A stretch of 64,000 bases of DNA from an uncultured Methylophilaceae bacterium (GCA_903870995.1 CAIQFD010000015.1:1-64000), one strand, 5' to 3'; shown: positions 53,639 to 64,000, counted from the first letter of the stretch. Notes: generated by a model from the sequence alone, not told the origin. Made by a program: numbers and translations.

Positions 53639-54658
53639 ATGCTTAAATACTTATTAAACCGCTTGTTCTGGATGGTGCCACTCCTTGTTGGTATCAGTCT
53701 AATCTCGTTTTTGATTATGCATCTAGCCCCTGGAGATATCACTTCTACTGAAGCGAGCTTCAACCCTAAAACAAGCGAAGAATCTCGGCAAAAACTCCGC
53801 GAACTATACAACTTGGATAAACCTGTCATCGTGCAATACGGTCTATGGCTAAAACGTATGTCCACACTTGATTTTGGGCACTCCTTCGCCAGCCACCAAA
53901 GCCCAGTTTTTTGGCAAGAAACCGACAAGGACGGCAACGTGACCAAAGGAATGATTCAAGAAGCACTGCCGATCACCTTGCTCATTAATGTGCTGAGTCT
54001 AATTCTCATTATTGGCATTGCTCTGCCACTAGGCGTCATTTCTGCGCTCACTCAAAACAAACTCCCCGATCGATCGATTACCATCTTCGTCTTTATCGGA
54101 TTTGCCATCCCAAGTTTTTGGTTGGCATTAATGCTGATGTATTGGACTGGCGTTAGTCACAATTGGCTGCCTATTTCAGGGCTTCACAGCTTAGGTGCAG
54201 ACAAGCTTTCTTGGTTTTCTCAAGCATTAGACACGCTAAAACACCTCACTTTACCTATTCTAATTTCTGGGCTGACTGGACTTGCTGGCATCTCTCTATT
54301 TGTGAGAAATGGCATGTTGGATGTACTTCACCAGGACTATATAACCACAGCGCGCGCCAAAGGCTTGCCTGAAAATACAGTGATTTATAAACACGCACTG
54401 CGTAATGCCCTACTTCCGCTCATTACTATTTTTGGACTTTCTATCCCTGGGCTCATTGGCGGCTCAGTGATTGCAGAGTCTATCTTTGCTATTCCTGGCA
54501 TGGGCAAGCTCTTTTATGATGCAGTGTTGATGCGTGATTTTCCGGTCATCATGGGCATTCTTACTATCGGTTCCGCACTCACACTTGTTGGCAACTTATT
54601 AGCCGACTTGGCCTACGCTTGGGCTGACCCTCGCGTGCGTAAAGGAGTGGCGCAATGA
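53639..54658 (+). CDS. ABC transporter permease (DppB/OppB type)
   Basis: A 339-residue inner-membrane permease with about six helices. YLLNRLFWMVPLLVGISLISFLIMHLAPGD is the standard DppB start. The EAA loop reads DYITTARAKGLPENTVIYKHALRNALLP, contacting the ATPase. FGLSIPGLIGGSVIAESIFAIPGMG follows. The ATG lies two bases after the binding-protein stop, and the next permease overlaps its end by four bases. Confidence 0.94.
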   Translation: MLKYLLNRLFWMVPLLVGISLISFLIMHLAPGDITSTEASFNPKTSEESRQKLRELYNLDKPVIVQYGLWLKRMSTLDFGHSFASHQSPVFWQETDKDGNVTKGMIQEALPITLLINVLSLILIIGIALPLGVISALTQNKLPDRSITIFVFIGFAIPSFWLALMLMYWTGVSHNWLPISGLHSLGADKLSWFSQALDTLKHLTLPILISGLTGLAGISLFVRNGMLDVLHQDYITTARAKGLPENTVIYKHALRNALLPLITIFGLSIPGLIGGSVIAESIFAIPGMGKLFYDAVLMRDFPVIMGILTIGSALTLVGNLLADLAYAWADPRVRKGVAQ

Positions 54659-55479
54659 ACGCTATTCTGAAAAATCCGCTAGCACTTGCTGGCCTCATTA
54701 TTATTGCCATCATCTCCTTTATGGCAGTATTTGCGCCACTGATCGCGCCTTTCGACCCCGATGCGATTAACGTCAAAAGCATTTTACTTGCGCCTTCATC
54801 ATCCCATTGGATGGGGACAGACGGTCTGGGCCGCGACGTATACTCACGCATGCTATTTGGTGCTCGCATATCGCTTTTAGTCGGAATCGTAGCTGTTGGT
54901 ATTGCCACAATTATTGGCATTGTCCTAGGGGCCTTAGCAGGCTTCTATCGTGGATGGGCAGACACTGTCATCATGCGATTGGTGGATGTCATGCTTTCCA
55001 TCCCTACATTCTTCTTAATTCTCGCCGTGATTGCCTTCCTCACCCCCTCTATATGGAACATTATGATTGTGATTGGCCTCACGTCTTGGATGGGCGTCAC
55101 GCGCTTAGTGCGCGCAGAGTTCTTAAGCCTAAGAAATCGTGAGTTCGTCCTTGCATCACAAACATTGGGCGCTCAAGATAGTCGTCTCATTTTCAAACAG
55201 CTCTTACCAAATAGCCTAACCCCCATCATCGTTAGCTCTGTATTGGGAGTTGCCAGTGCAGTATTGGTTGAATCAGGATTAAGCTTTTTGGGACTAGGGG
55301 TACAGGCTCCGCAGGCCTCTTGGGGCAACATCCTCACCGATGGTAAAGAATATATCGAGTTTGCTTGGTGGCTATCTCTCTTTCCTGGCCTTGCCATATT
55401 AATTACCGTGATGGGTTATAATTTGCTTGGTGAAGGTTTGCGCGATGCGCTAGACCCAAGAACATCGAATAACAAATAG
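54655..55479 (+). CDS. ABC transporter permease (DppC/OppC type)
   Basis: A 274-residue permease partner. It has an N-terminal helix (LALAGLIIIAIISFMAVFAPLIAPFDP), the OppC signature SSHWMGTDGLGRDVYSRMLFGARISL, and the EAA loop EFVLASQTLGAQDSRLIFKQLLPNSLTPI. Then LVESGLSFLGLGVQAPQASWGNIL. Its ATG overlaps the stop of the DppB-type gene (ATGA). The transporter set ends here, followed by fabI after 28 bases. Confidence 0.94.
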   Translation: MNAILKNPLALAGLIIIAIISFMAVFAPLIAPFDPDAINVKSILLAPSSSHWMGTDGLGRDVYSRMLFGARISLLVGIVAVGIATIIGIVLGALAGFYRGWADTVIMRLVDVMLSIPTFFLILAVIAFLTPSIWNIMIVIGLTSWMGVTRLVRAEFLSLRNREFVLASQTLGAQDSRLIFKQLLPNSLTPIIVSSVLGVASAVLVESGLSFLGLGVQAPQASWGNILTDGKEYIEFAWWLSLFPGLAILITVMGYNLLGEGLRDALDPRTSNNK

Positions 55480-55507
55480 AAATTTTGACTTTTAAGGAAA
55501 GCTACTC

Positions 55508-56293
55508 ATGGGATTCCTCACTGGAAAACGTGTATTAATCGTTGGTCTATTAAGTAATCGTTCCATTGCTTACGGCATTGCAGAAGCGATGAAACGCGAA
55601 GGTGCAGAACTTGCCTTTACCTATCAAATCGATAAATTTGAAGATCGCGTTAAAAAATTAGCTGCGGAATTTGATTCATCTATCGTATTGCCTTGTGACG
55701 TTGGTAGCGATGAGCAAATCGATGCGCTATTCCCAGCATTGGCAAAACATTGGGATGGTATTGACGTGATTGTTCACTCAGTCGCTTTTGTACCTAAAGA
55801 TGCTTTGGATGGCGATTACTTAGAAAAAGTAACACGCGAATACTTCCGTATCGCCCATGACATCAGCTCTTACAGCTTCGCAGCGCTTGCAAAAGCAGCG
55901 ATGCCAATGATGGAAGGCCGCAATGGTAGCCTGCTCACCATCAGCTATTTAGGTGCAGAACGCACATTACCTAATTACAACGTGATGGGCGTAGCAAAAG
56001 CCAGCTTGGAAGCTAATGTGCGCTACATGGCACAAAGCTTAGGCCCTAAAGGCATTCGCGTAAATGCTGTCTCTGCTGGCCCAATTAAAACACTTGCAGC
56101 TTCAGGCATTGCTGATTTCGACAAGATGCAAGGCTTTAACGAGAAACATGCGCCGCTACGTCGTAACGTTACCATTGAAGAAGTCGGCAATGTATCAGCC
56201 TTCTTATGTAGCGATTTAGCTTCAGGCGTGACGGGTGAAATTACTTACGTTGATGGCGGTATGAATATTACTGCAGCTGGTATCGTAGACTAA
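55508..56293 (+). CDS. fabI: enoyl-[acyl-carrier-protein] reductase (NADH)
   Basis: A 261-residue SDR enzyme for the last reduction in each fatty acid elongation cycle; the target of triclosan in many bacteria. [28 protein letters not shown] is the cofactor motif. The catalytic pair is Tyr and Lys in [19 protein letters not shown], with the upstream [11 protein letters not shown]. Start ATG has AAGGAAAG upstream. It ends in a bidirectional terminator shared with ppiD. Confidence 0.96.
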   Translation: MGFLTGKRVLIVGLLSNRSIAYGIAEAMKREGAELAFTYQIDKFEDRVKKLAAEFDSSIVLPCDVGSDEQIDALFPALAKHWDGIDVIVHSVAFVPKDALDGDYLEKVTREYFRIAHDISSYSFAALAKAAMPMMEGRNGSLLTISYLGAERTLPNYNVMGVAKASLEANVRYMAQSLGPKGIRVNAVSAGPIKTLAASGIADFDKMQGFNEKHAPLRRNVTIEEVGNVSAFLCSDLASGVTGEITYVDGGMNITAAGIVD

Positions 56294-56315
56294 ATCACAT
56301 TAGGCAACACAAAAC

Positions 56316-56345
56316 AAAAAAGCCGTTCATCTGAACGGCTTTTTT
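56316..56345. terminator. bidirectional terminator between fabI and ppiD
   Basis: AGCCGTTC (56321-56328) and GAACGGCT (56333-56340) with an ATCT loop, flanked by A and T runs on the two sides. It can end transcription from fabI (plus) and from ppiD (minus). Confidence 0.9.
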
Positions 56346-56376
56346 GTTATTCATCGCATCTATTGATACTAATCAG

Positions 56377-58278
56377 TTATTGACCTTGAGCACTGTCGCT
56401 CATCATCAAGCGCGTATTCACAAAAACCTTCTTATTCGCTTTAAGAGAGCCGATATAAGCTGACGCGTATTCAGAAGCCACTGCGGTTCTTAAATCAAGC
56501 AATGCTGTTTTCTTAGCATCATCATCTGCGAGTTTATTTTGAACAGCCGTTACTTTAATCAATAAATACCCTTTTTTACTGTCAGCAATGCCCGCATAAG
56601 CTGGAAGGGTTTTTGTATCGATCTTAAAGACGTTAGACATCGTCAAGTCGGTTAACCCCTGAGCGTTTTTACGATCCACCAAGACTGGCGCAATCCAATC
56701 AAGACCAGCAGCGTCTTTCCCTGCTTTTAGGCTCGCTAAAGACGTCGTACCTTTATCAATCGCTAATTTAGTTGCCTTTTCAATCTTCAACAAATCTTCA
56801 ATACCACCCTTAACCTCATCAAAGCTACGTGGGGCAGACGGCTTGTAATCAACAACACGCGCTGAAACTAAAGTATTGTTAGATACTTCAACCGCTTCAG
56901 TATTGCGCTTGTCTTTAAGAACCTCATCCGTAAATACAAGTGTCATTAACTTATCATTCTTAAAGAACTTAGCGCCATCAGCGAAACTCAACCACTCAGT
57001 TTTTTGAACGGTCAATCCATAAGTATCAGCCGCAGGTTGCAAGCTGTTCGACTGTTCATACACTGTCGCGCTAAAAGCTTCTGCTTGTTCAGAGAATTTA
57101 GCTAAAGCTTTTTGATACATCAACTCTGCACGAATTTGAGGCTTTAAAGCATCAAAACCCTGACCCTGGCCAACAATATTCGTCAGCTTAATAATATGGT
57201 ACCCAAAGTCAGACTGAACCAAGCCACTAATATCACCCTGCTTCATTGAGAATGCAGCATCTTCAAAAGGCTTCACCATTGCACCGCGAGCGAATGTACC
57301 AAGGTCACCGCCCTTTTCAGCCGAGCCTGGATCTTGTGAGTATTTTTTAGCAAGTTCAGCAAATTTTGCTGGGTTCTTTTTAACTTCCGCTAACACTTGC
57401 TCAGCTTTTTTCTTCGCTTCAGCTTTTGCTTCTGGCGTAGCCGTTGCAGATACACCGATTAAGATGTGGCTGGCTTGGCGTTGCTCATTCCCTTGGAATT
57501 TAGATGCATTTTCATCATAGAATTTTTTAGCTTCTTCTTCTGTCGTTTGCATCTTAGGAATTAGGGTGTTGGCCGACATCATCACGAACTCAAGCTTCAC
57601 TTGCTCAGGCACCTTGAATTTATCTTTATGCTTGTCGTAATAAGCTTGAACTTCTGAAGGCTCAACTTTCACTTGAGAAATAAAATCTGCTGATTTGACT
57701 TCAGCAATTGTCACTTCACGTTGCTGATGTTCAACATTCAATACTGCATTCTCAACAGCCTTCGATGTAAAAGCCAAACCCGGAATACCATCACGAACTT
57801 GTTGTAACAACAGTTCATTACGCATCTTGCCTTCAAACTGAGATGGCGTCATTTGATTTTGACTTAATAGCTTGTCATACACCTCTTGTGAAAATTTCCC
57901 ACCTTGCTGGAATTCAGGAAGCGTCGTAATAAACTGGGCCAACTGTTCGTTTGTCACTTTAAAGTGACTGTGTGCCACCTCGGCATTTAATAACCGTGTA
58001 TTAATTAAACGATCAAGTACAGACTGTTTAACCTCTGGAGAGTCTAAGGCACCAATATCTTTTGGATTTTCTTTCTGCAGACGGTCTCTTAGACTTTGCA
58101 TGGCATTACGATATTCTTGGACAGAAATCGTTGCACCATCAACTTTAGCAACCGAAGCACCAGCGCCAGCGTCTTTTAAATAAGCATCAATACCAAATAA
58201 AGCAAATGGCACTGTAATTAAAGTCAAAATTAGCTTTGCCAACCAACCTTTAGAATGCGCGCGAATAGCTTCCAACAT
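56377..58278 (-). CDS. ppiD: PpiD-type periplasmic chaperone/peptidyl-prolyl isomerase
   Basis: A 633-residue SurA-N-type protein: a short cytoplasmic start, one membrane anchor ([18 protein letters not shown], about residues 14-31), a large N-terminal chaperone domain, and a parvulin domain (about 265-370: [35 protein letters not shown], and [12 protein letters not shown]). It helps outer-membrane and periplasmic proteins after translocation. Its place after lon-hupB matches the E. coli order lon-hupB-ppiD, with two tRNA genes inserted. Confidence 0.93.
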   Translation of the reverse strand: MLEAIRAHSKGWLAKLILTLITVPFALFGIDAYLKDAGAGASVAKVDGATISVQEYRNAMQSLRDRLQKENPKDIGALDSPEVKQSVLDRLINTRLLNAEVAHSHFKVTNEQLAQFITTLPEFQQGGKFSQEVYDKLLSQNQMTPSQFEGKMRNELLLQQVRDGIPGLAFTSKAVENAVLNVEHQQREVTIAEVKSADFISQVKVEPSEVQAYYDKHKDKFKVPEQVKLEFVMMSANTLIPKMQTTEEEAKKFYDENASKFQGNEQRQASHILIGVSATATPEAKAEAKKKAEQVLAEVKKNPAKFAELAKKYSQDPGSAEKGGDLGTFARGAMVKPFEDAAFSMKQGDISGLVQSDFGYHIIKLTNIVGQGQGFDALKPQIRAELMYQKALAKFSEQAEAFSATVYEQSNSLQPAADTYGLTVQKTEWLSFADGAKFFKNDKLMTLVFTDEVLKDKRNTEAVEVSNNTLVSARVVDYKPSAPRSFDEVKGGIEDLLKIEKATKLAIDKGTTSLASLKAGKDAAGLDWIAPVLVDRKNAQGLTDLTMSNVFKIDTKTLPAYAGIADSKKGYLLIKVTAVQNKLADDDAKKTALLDLRTAVASEYASAYIGSLKANKKVFVNTRLMMSDSAQGQ

Positions 58279-58506
58279 AACGATTACACCTTCGATTTAA
58301 TAAAGTAAGTACACCATCTTTAAGTCAATATTGGAACTGGAAAGTTCTCAAAAAAGACTCAAATTTGTATGATGCTAAATTGTAAATAATTGGTAAATAT
58401 ACCACACTAGAGTAAGGCTTGACAGGCTTAAGCGCATTAAGAAACTCGCGAAAGAAATGACTAAGTTTATAAAAGCATAAGCGAGAGGATTTGAACCGTA
58501 GAAAGC

Positions 58507-58536
58507 AAAAAAGCGAATCTTTCGATTCGCTTTTTT
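58507..58536 (-). terminator. terminator after tRNA-Asp
   Basis: GCGAATC (58513-58519) and GATTCGC (58524-58530) with a TTTC loop, flanked by A and T runs, begin immediately past the 3' end of tRNA-Asp on the minus strand. It probably ends the tRNA transcript before ppiD. Confidence 0.85.
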
Positions 58537-58538
58537 CT

Positions 58539-58615
58539 TGGCGGAGTGGACGGGACTCGAACCCGCGACCCCCGGCGTGACAGGCCGGTATTCTAACCAA
58601 CTGAACTACCACTCC
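58539..58615 (-). tRNA. tRNA-Asp (GTC)
   Basis: A 77-base tRNA: acceptor arm GGAGTGG/CCACTCC, D-loop AGTTCAGTTGGTTAGA, anticodon loop CTGTCAC with anticodon GTC, T-loop GGTTCGAGTCC, discriminator G and an encoded CCA. It lies downstream of tRNA-Val on the same strand. Confidence 0.97.
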
Positions 58616-58671
58616 AAAACTTTGCGCTACACCTCAATAAAAAGGTCTAACGACTTTTTCCGCTGGTTGAA

Positions 58672-58747
58672 TGGTGGGTGATGACGGGGTCGAACCGCCG
58701 ACATTCGCCTTGTAAGGGCGACGCTCTACCAACTGAGCTAATCACCC
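58672..58747 (-). tRNA. tRNA-Val (TAC)
   Basis: A 76-base tRNA: acceptor GGGTGAT/ATCACCC, D-loop AGCTCAGTTGGTAGA, anticodon loop CTTACAA with anticodon TAC, T-loop GGTTCGACCCC, discriminator A and an encoded CCA. It is 22 bases downstream of hupB and probably shares a transcript with tRNA-Asp. Confidence 0.97.
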
Positions 58748-58769
58748 ATTCGTTAACCAACGAAGACCG

Positions 58770-59042
58770 CTAGTTTACAGCATCTTTAAGTGCTTTACCA
58801 GCCCTAAATTTAGGAGAATTTGCTGCCTTGATAGAAATTGTTGCGCCAGTACGTGGGTTACGGCCGTTACGAGCAGCACGTTTACCTACATAAAATGTAC
58901 CGAAGCCGATAAGTGTGACTAAATCACCTTTTTTCAATGCGCCAGTTACTGCTGATGTTGTTGCGTCCAATGCACGACCCGCTGCAGCTTTCGAGATTCC
59001 AGCGGCTTTAGCGATTTGGTCGATTAGCTCTGATTTATTCAC
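58770..59042 (-). CDS. hupB: DNA-binding protein HU
   Basis: A 90-residue histone-like protein that bends and compacts DNA as a dimer. [53 protein letters not shown] (the flexible arm with the conserved Pro) and [15 protein letters not shown] are standard HU. The start is GTG at 59042 with AAGGGG seven bases upstream. It lies between lon and the tRNA genes. Confidence 0.96.
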   Translation of the reverse strand: MNKSELIDQIAKAAGISKAAAGRALDATTSAVTGALKKGDLVTLIGFGTFYVGKRAARNGRNPRTGATISIKAANSPKFRAGKALKDAVN

Positions 59043-59101
59043 TTGTATCCCCTTTCGGTTTTAATTATAGAACAGGCTAGGTAAAAGCCCTGCTACCTTA
59101 C

Positions 59102-59131
59102 TTTATATCAAGTGTCAAAAGCCTGTGTCAA
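59102..59131 (-). promoter_or_regulatory. hupB promoter
   Basis: On the minus strand TTGACA (59131-59126), 18 bases and TATAAA (59107-59102) form a near-consensus promoter about 60 bases before the hupB start. A second TTGACA lies at 59118-59113, within the spacer. Confidence 0.65.
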
Positions 59132-59153
59132 GCCTTTAACACCAAATATTGCA

Positions 59154-61595
59154 TTAATGTTTGGTTATGGTTGAAACTTCGACCTCTTTTACCTCATTCA
59201 CAACATCTGCAACAGCCACAACCTCTTCTACAACCTCAGGCATACGCTCTAAAGCATATTCCAAGACCTCATCAATCCATTTTACAGGATGGATTTCTAA
59301 TCCATTTTTTACATTCTCAGGAATCTCTGTCAAATCTTTCACGTTTTGGTCAGGAATCAAAACAGTCTTGATGCCACCACGATGCGCTGCTAAAAGCTTT
59401 TCTTTCAAACCACCAATTGGTAACACCTCGCCTCGCAAGGTGATTTCACCGGTCATCGCGACATCAGCACGAACTGGAATATTCGTTAGCACTGAAACCA
59501 GTGCTGTCGTAATGCCAATACCAGCACTTGGGCCATCCTTAGGCGTTGCTCCCTCAGGGAAGTGGATATGAATGTCATTCTTTTCATAAAAGTCCTGAGG
59601 AATACCTAGACGTTTAGCACGGCTTCGCACGACGCTCATTGCCGCTTGAATCGACTCTTGCATCACGTCGCCAAGCTTGCCCGTAGTGATTGTCTTGCCT
59701 TTACCTGGCATCGCCACTGACTCAATCGTTAACAAATCACCACCCACTTGTGTCCAAGCTAAGCCTGTTACTTGACCTACTTGATTTTCTTTTGCGGCAA
59801 GGCCGTAATCAAAACGCTGAACACCAAGGTACTTCTCTACGATTTCCGGCGTCACGACAATCTGCTCAACCTTGCTATCTTTAGCCAAGCTTAATTTTGC
59901 CGTTAAAATATCTTTCACAACCTTACGACAAATTTTTGAAATTTCCCTATCAAGGCTACGAACACCCGCTTCACGTGTGTAGTAACGAATAATTTCCTGT
60001 ACAGATGCTTCAGAAATTTCAATCTCAGTCGCTTTTAAACCATGCGCTTTTAACTGCTTAGGCACCAAGTAACGCATCGCAATATTGAGTTTTTCATCTT
60101 CTGTATATCCAGCAAGACGAATAATCTCCATACGATCCATCAAGGCCTCTGGAATATTGAGTGAGTTAGACGTTGCCACAAACATCACATCGGACAAATC
60201 GTATTCAACTTCAACGTAATGATCGACAAAAGTATGGTTTTGTTCTGGATCAAGCACCTCAAGCAATGCAGATGAAGGGTCACCACGCATGTCTTGACCC
60301 ATCTTATCCACCTCATCCAATAGGAATAAAGGATTCTTCACGGATACTTTTGCCATGCTTTGCAAAATCTTACCTGGCATAGAGCCAATGTAAGTGCGAC
60401 GATGACCACGAATCTCAGACTCATCACGCACACCACCTAAAGCAACGCGCACAAATTTACGGTTAATTGCTTTAGCGATGCTTTGACCAAGCGAAGTCTT
60501 ACCCACGCCAGGAGGACCAACCAAACATAAGATTGGCGCTTTTGATTTATCAACGCGTTGTTGAACAGCAAGATACTCAACAATACGCTCTTTCACTTTC
60601 TCAAGACCGTAATGGTCTTCATCAAGGATACGTTGCGCCTCAACCAAGTCTTTATGGATTTTGGTTTTCTTCTTCCAAGGCAGATTAACCAATGTTTCAA
60701 TGTAGTTACGTACCACGCTAGCTTCCGCTGACATCGGCGACATCATTCTTAGCTTCTTCATTTCCGAATTAGCTTTATCCAACGCCTCTTTTGGCATTTT
60801 TGCGGCATCAATTTTCTTAGCTAACTCGTCGATATCCGCATTCTCGTCCTGCTCGCCAAGCTCTTTCTGAATTGCTTTCACTTGCTCATTCAAATAGTAC
60901 TCACGCTGACTCTTTTCCATTTGGCGTTTTACTCGCCCGCGGATGCGTTTCTCTACCTGCAAGATATCAATCTCGCCTTCCATCACGCCAAGTAAATGCT
61001 CAAGACGTTGAGAGACGCTAAACATCTCAAGAATGCTTTGCTTTTCTTCCAACTTCAACGTGAGGTGCGCTGTGATAGTGTCAGCCAAACGACTTGCATC
61101 TTCGATCGTTGCAAGTGAAGTCAAAATCTCAGGTGGGATTTTTTTATTGAGTTTTACGTATTGGTCAAACTGCGTAAAAACAGTGCGCATCAAGGCTTGC
61201 ACTTCATGATCATCTTCTGGTGCATCAACAATGACTTCAGCTTTCGCTGTAAAACACTCTTCCGTATCTTGAAACTCAACCAATTTAGCGCGACTAACCC
61301 CCTCAACCAACACCTTTACCGTGCCATCAGGCAACTTAAGCATCTGCAGCACGGTGGCAATCGTGCCGACTTCATAGAGGTCAGATGCGTCAGGTTCGTC
61401 TTTATTTGCGGATTTTTGCGCCACCAAAAAGATTTGCTTGTTACCTTCAGAAGCAATTTCTAGGGCTTTTACTGATTTAGCACGCCCCACAAAAAGTGGA
61501 ATAACCAGATGCGGGTAAACGACCACATCGCGCAATGGCAATAGCGGCAAAAATCCTGCGTCTGGGGTAAAAGTTGGCAATGTTTGTTCTGTCAT
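59154..61595 (-). CDS. lon: ATP-dependent protease La
   Basis: An 813-residue AAA+ serine protease that degrades misfolded and regulatory proteins, including many antitoxins. It has an N-terminal substrate domain ([23 protein letters not shown]), Walker [12 protein letters not shown], Walker [11 protein letters not shown], and the S16 domain with Ser690 in KDGPSAGIG and Lys733 in [11 protein letters not shown]. The C-terminal tail is Val/Glu-rich ([21 protein letters not shown]). A sigma-32-like promoter lies upstream at 61652-61679. It belongs to tig-clpP-clpX-lon-hupB-ppiD. Confidence 0.98.
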   Translation of the reverse strand: MTEQTLPTFTPDAGFLPLLPLRDVVVYPHLVIPLFVGRAKSVKALEIASEGNKQIFLVAQKSANKDEPDASDLYEVGTIATVLQMLKLPDGTVKVLVEGVSRAKLVEFQDTEECFTAKAEVIVDAPEDDHEVQALMRTVFTQFDQYVKLNKKIPPEILTSLATIEDASRLADTITAHLTLKLEEKQSILEMFSVSQRLEHLLGVMEGEIDILQVEKRIRGRVKRQMEKSQREYYLNEQVKAIQKELGEQDENADIDELAKKIDAAKMPKEALDKANSEMKKLRMMSPMSAEASVVRNYIETLVNLPWKKKTKIHKDLVEAQRILDEDHYGLEKVKERIVEYLAVQQRVDKSKAPILCLVGPPGVGKTSLGQSIAKAINRKFVRVALGGVRDESEIRGHRRTYIGSMPGKILQSMAKVSVKNPLFLLDEVDKMGQDMRGDPSSALLEVLDPEQNHTFVDHYVEVEYDLSDVMFVATSNSLNIPEALMDRMEIIRLAGYTEDEKLNIAMRYLVPKQLKAHGLKATEIEISEASVQEIIRYYTREAGVRSLDREISKICRKVVKDILTAKLSLAKDSKVEQIVVTPEIVEKYLGVQRFDYGLAAKENQVGQVTGLAWTQVGGDLLTIESVAMPGKGKTITTGKLGDVMQESIQAAMSVVRSRAKRLGIPQDFYEKNDIHIHFPEGATPKDGPSAGIGITTALVSVLTNIPVRADVAMTGEITLRGEVLPIGGLKEKLLAAHRGGIKTVLIPDQNVKDLTEIPENVKNGLEIHPVKWIDEVLEYALERMPEVVEEVVAVADVVNEVKEVEVSTITKH

Positions 61596-61651
61596 GAGAA
61601 AGCCTTTAGCGTTAGCTTCGTTCGGCGATATACCAAACGTGTATGCAATCT

Positions 61652-61679
61652 AGTTGGGGATTAACGCTGGCGCTTCAAG
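61652..61679 (-). promoter_or_regulatory. heat-shock (sigma-32) promoter of lon
   Basis: On the minus strand CTTGAA (61679-61674), 14 bases and CCCCAACT (61659-61652) closely match the sigma-32 consensus (CTTGAA, 13-15 bases, CCCCATNT). The start site would be about 50 bases before the lon ATG. lon is a classical heat-shock gene. Confidence 0.7.
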
Positions 61680-61691
61680 TGCCAGCGTTAA
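61661..61691. repeat. 11-base inverted repeat between clpX and lon
   Basis: TTAACGCTGGC (61661-61671) and GCCAGCGTTAA (61681-61691) are perfect inverted copies with a nine-base loop. The sigma-32 -35 element lies in the loop. In the clpX direction no T-run follows, so it is not a typical intrinsic terminator. Confidence 0.6.
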
Positions 61692-61741
61692 TTATTTTTA
61701 GTATTTAGATTTCGGTTAAATTAAATACCAAAAGAACTTAT

Positions 61742-63010
61742 TTAGCTAGCTGATTCGGCCGTGCGCGGCTCTTCTGAGTAAATCAAGATGGGTGGATTAT
61801 CACCTTTGATCGTGCCCTCATCGACCACAACCTTGCTCAGGTTGGTCATGGAAGGCAAATCAAACATGATTTCAAGCAAAGCGTGCTCCATAATAGAGCG
61901 CAAGCCACGCGCACCTGTCTTACGTTCAAGTGCTTTTTTGGAGATCAAGCGAAGTGCATCTTCACGGAACTCCAACTCAACACCTTCCATCTTGAAGAGC
62001 TTAGCGAACTGTTTAGTTAGGGCATTCTTTGGCTCAACCAAAATTGTCATGAGCGCGTTTTCATCTAGCGACTCTAACGTTGCAATCGCAGGCAAACGAC
62101 CCACGAACTCAGGGATCAAACCAAATTTAATTAAGTCCTCTGGCTCAACGTCGCGTAACACTTCACCGATCGCACGCGAGTCTTCTTTGCTCTTTACTTC
62201 AGCACCAAAGCCAATACCACCTTTTTCGGAACGTCGGCGAATTACCTTATCCAAGCCATCAAATGCACCACCGCAAATGAAAAGAATATTGGTCGTATCT
62301 AACTGAACGAACTCTTGGTTTGGATGCTTACGACCACCTTGAGGCGGCACAGAAGCCACAGTACCCTCGATTAACTTAAGCAAGGCTTGTTGCACGCCCT
62401 CTCCAGAAACATCACGAGTAATGGATGGATTCTCTGACTTACGTGAAATCTTGTCGATTTCATCGATATAAACAATGCCACGCTGCGCTTTATCAATGTC
62501 ATAGTCACATTTTTGAAGCAACTTTTGCATGATATTTTCAACGTCTTCACCGACATAACCAGCCTCAGTCAATGTGGTTGCATCCGCCATAACGAATGGC
62601 ACATCTAAAAGACGCGCTAGCGTTTGTGCAAGCAAGGTCTTACCTGAGCCAGTAGGGCCAATCACTAAAATGTTACTCTTAGCAATTTCCACATCATCTT
62701 TTGCAGTTGGTTGATCTAAACGCTTGTAATGGTTGTAAACCGCCACAGCCAAGCTTTTCTTAGCTTGCACCTGACCAATGACATACTGATCAAGATTCGC
62801 ACAGATCTCTTTCGGCGTTGGAAGCTTTTTGTCGCCAACTTTTTCGCCATCAGCGGTTTGCGCTTCTTCACGAATAATGTCGTTACAAAGGTCAACGCAC
62901 TCATCACAAATGAATACAGATGGGCCAGCAATCAGTTTTTTAACTTCATGCTGACTTTTACCGCAAAACGAACAATAAAGTAGTTTTTCGTCTGATGCGT
63001 TTGTAGTCAT
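61742..63010 (-). CDS. clpX: ATP-dependent Clp protease ATP-binding subunit ClpX
   Basis: A 422-residue AAA+ unfoldase. The N-terminal zinc-binding domain ([12 protein letters not shown] and CDECVDLC) recognises substrates; Walker [13 protein letters not shown], Walker [11 protein letters not shown], and the [11 protein letters not shown] pore-region loops follow, with the ClpP-binding [10 protein letters not shown] (IGF loop) and the C-terminal [21 protein letters not shown]. It follows clpP by 55 bases. Confidence 0.98.
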   Translation of the reverse strand: MTTNASDEKLLYCSFCGKSQHEVKKLIAGPSVFICDECVDLCNDIIREEAQTADGEKVGDKKLPTPKEICANLDQYVIGQVQAKKSLAVAVYNHYKRLDQPTAKDDVEIAKSNILVIGPTGSGKTLLAQTLARLLDVPFVMADATTLTEAGYVGEDVENIMQKLLQKCDYDIDKAQRGIVYIDEIDKISRKSENPSITRDVSGEGVQQALLKLIEGTVASVPPQGGRKHPNQEFVQLDTTNILFICGGAFDGLDKVIRRRSEKGGIGFGAEVKSKEDSRAIGEVLRDVEPEDLIKFGLIPEFVGRLPAIATLESLDENALMTILVEPKNALTKQFAKLFKMEGVELEFREDALRLISKKALERKTGARGLRSIMEHALLEIMFDLPSMTNLSKVVVDEGTIKGDNPPILIYSEEPRTAESAS

Positions 63011-63065
63011 TAACTATTCCTAAATATCTCTATATGAATTTGATGCTTATTTGCTGCAAAGCCAC

Positions 63066-63719
63066 TTAAGCAGCTTCAGGACGATTTTCAATCACTTTAT
63101 CAATCAAGCCATAAGCTACTGATTGCTCAGCGCTCATGAAATTATCACGCTCTGTATCGCGGTCAATTTCATCAGCTGTACGGCCCGTGTGGTGCGCCAA
63201 AATTTCATTGAGCTTCGCACGCAAATACAAAATCTCTTTCGCGTGAATCTCAATATCCGTTGACTGACCTTGGAAGCCGCCAGATGGTTGGTGAATCATA
63301 ATGCGAGAGTTTGGCAAGCTAAAACGCTTATCTTTAGCACCAGCCGCCAATAAGAAAGCGCCCATGCTCGCCGCTTGACCAATACACAAAGTGCTCACGT
63401 CAGGCTTGATGAATTGCATGGTGTCATAAATAGACATCCCTGCAGTCACTGAGCCTCCAGGTGAATTGATGTAAAGCGAAATATCCTTATCTGGATTTTC
63501 GGCTTCCAAAAACAATAGCTGGGCCACAACTAAGTTGGCCGTCATGTCATTCACTGGACCAACCAAGAAAATCACGCGTTCTTTAAGTAGGCGTGAGTAA
63601 ATGTCATAAGAGCGCTCACCACGGCCGCTTTGTTCAACGACCATAGGGATATAACCAAGACCTTGCGTATCCATGGTATTCATCATGTCCTTCATCTCGT
63701 GGCGACTAGGTGTATGCAT
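63066..63719 (-). CDS. clpP: ATP-dependent Clp protease proteolytic subunit
   Basis: A serine protease subunit of up to 217 residues forming a double heptamer with ClpX. The catalytic triad is Ser118 (GQAASMGAF), His143 (MIHQPSG) and Asp192 (ERDNFM), numbered from the first ATG. That ATG at 63719 overlaps the tig stop by one base (TAATG). However ATG codons at about 63686 and 63683 have an internal AAGGA nearby and would give the usual short N-terminus before [14 protein letters not shown]. Both starts may be used; processing removes the propeptide in any case. Confidence 0.96.
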   Translation of the reverse strand: MHTPSRHEMKDMMNTMDTQGLGYIPMVVEQSGRGERSYDIYSRLLKERVIFLVGPVNDMTANLVVAQLLFLEAENPDKDISLYINSPGGSVTAGMSIYDTMQFIKPDVSTLCIGQAASMGAFLLAAGAKDKRFSLPNSRIMIHQPSGGFQGQSTDIEIHAKEILYLRAKLNEILAHHTGRTADEIDRDTERDNFMSAEQSVAYGLIDKVIENRPEAA

Positions 63720-64000
63720 TAAGCGTTACCCATTAAATCGTCAAATTTAACTTTTTTGTCTGTTACTTTTGCAGTAGCCAATACCCAGTTCACAACATTT
63801 TCTTCAGTTGCCAACGCTGCTGGCTCATCAAGACGCTTAACGTCATCGTAGTACCAACGCACAACATCTTCAGGACGCTCAAAGCTCACTGAGAATTGAT
63901 CAACCATCGCACGCACTTGGTCAGCATTGGCTTGTAATGAGTTCTCATTTACCAAATGCATCAACACTAAGCGCAATGTCGCGCCGCGCCTTGCTTGCTC
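63719..64000 (-). CDS. tig: trigger factor (C-terminal part)
   Basis: Only the last 93 codons are in the window; the gene continues beyond the right edge. The visible part ([20 protein letters not shown], then [11 protein letters not shown] and [21 protein letters not shown]) is the C-terminal chaperone domain of trigger factor, with the characteristic VVxWYY. It binds nascent chains at the ribosome exit. It precedes clpP-clpX-lon, the normal order. The stop overlaps the first possible clpP start. Confidence 0.92.
   Translation of the reverse strand, partial: EQARRGATLRLVLMHLVNENSLQANADQVRAMVDQFSVSFERPEDVVRWYYDDVKRLDEPAALATEENVVNWVLATAKVTDKKVKFDDLMGNA

Noticed and set aside
58325..58612. 95-codon open frame across tRNA-Asp on the minus strand
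   Set aside because: Its first 24 residues are the translation of tRNA-Asp itself and the rest has no family or ribosome binding site.
61661..61691. Classical intrinsic terminator of clpX
   Set aside because: The hairpin is perfect but no T-run follows it in the clpX direction; it was kept only as an inverted repeat.
1..64000. CRISPR arrays, insertion sequences, prophage or integrase genes
   Set aside because: None was found; no regularly spaced repeat series, transposase or integrase motif was seen, even in the toxin-antitoxin stretch.

Overview
The window reads as chromosomal DNA of a betaproteobacterium. The strongest evidence is the long minus-strand block leuC-leuD-leuB-asd-fimV-(EcfT-like)-truA-trpF-trpB-trpA-accD-folC-SPOR-cvpA-purF-metZ, an arrangement known from many Betaproteobacteria, together with tig-clpP-clpX-lon-hupB-ppiD and mltD/gloB/methyltransferase/rnhA/dnaQ. 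A methylotroph of the Methylophilaceae is a reasonable but unproven guess. It rests on the LapD/MoxY-type sensor kinase, the short PuuD-like membrane protein and the moderate-to-low GC content judged by eye. No rRNA, insertion sequence, prophage or CRISPR array was seen.

Layout. 1-143 is the start of metK. 473-5012 is a dTDP-L-rhamnose operon (rfbB-rfbD-[toxin-antitoxin pair]-rfbA-rfbC) followed by a SYLF-domain gene. 5051-8561 is an accessory stretch: a decayed toxin-antitoxin relic, hipH, phd-doc, psiE and chpS-chpB. 8605-13594 is a minus-strand run: rmuC, a small unknown gene, moaD, moaE, a Lon-like protease and hslR. 13711-15101 holds a dienelactone-hydrolase-family gene and a StbDE/RelBE-type pair. 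15157-36814 is the biosynthetic block for methionine, purine, folate, fatty acid, tryptophan, leucine, the aspartate family and arginine. 36915-44401 mixes a small membrane operon, a Rieske oxygenase with an EamA transporter, a two-component system, crcB, glgA and orn. 44500-55479 holds housekeeping genes and a peptide-type ABC transporter. 55508-64000 contains fabI, ppiD, tRNA-Asp, tRNA-Val, hupB, lon, clpX, clpP and the end of tig.

The most interesting regulatory structure lies before metZ (16402-16556, minus strand). A near-consensus promoter is followed by a SAM-II-type aptamer and then an intrinsic terminator. The aptamer's conserved GCUAAA segment can pair over nine bases with the 5' arm of that terminator, which suggests a SAM-controlled terminator/antiterminator switch.

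The second theme is toxin-antitoxin density. Four complete type II pairs, a HipA-family toxin gene and one relic lie within the first 15.1 kb. Most have a recognisable promoter with repeats or a palindrome placed where autoregulation would be expected. The relic before rfbB and the intact pair between rfbD and rfbA belong to the same family, so related modules flank rfbBD.

Starts were moved inward from the longest open frame where a ribosome binding site, signal peptide or family N-terminus favoured a later codon. All functional calls come from reading the sequence; no database search was run.
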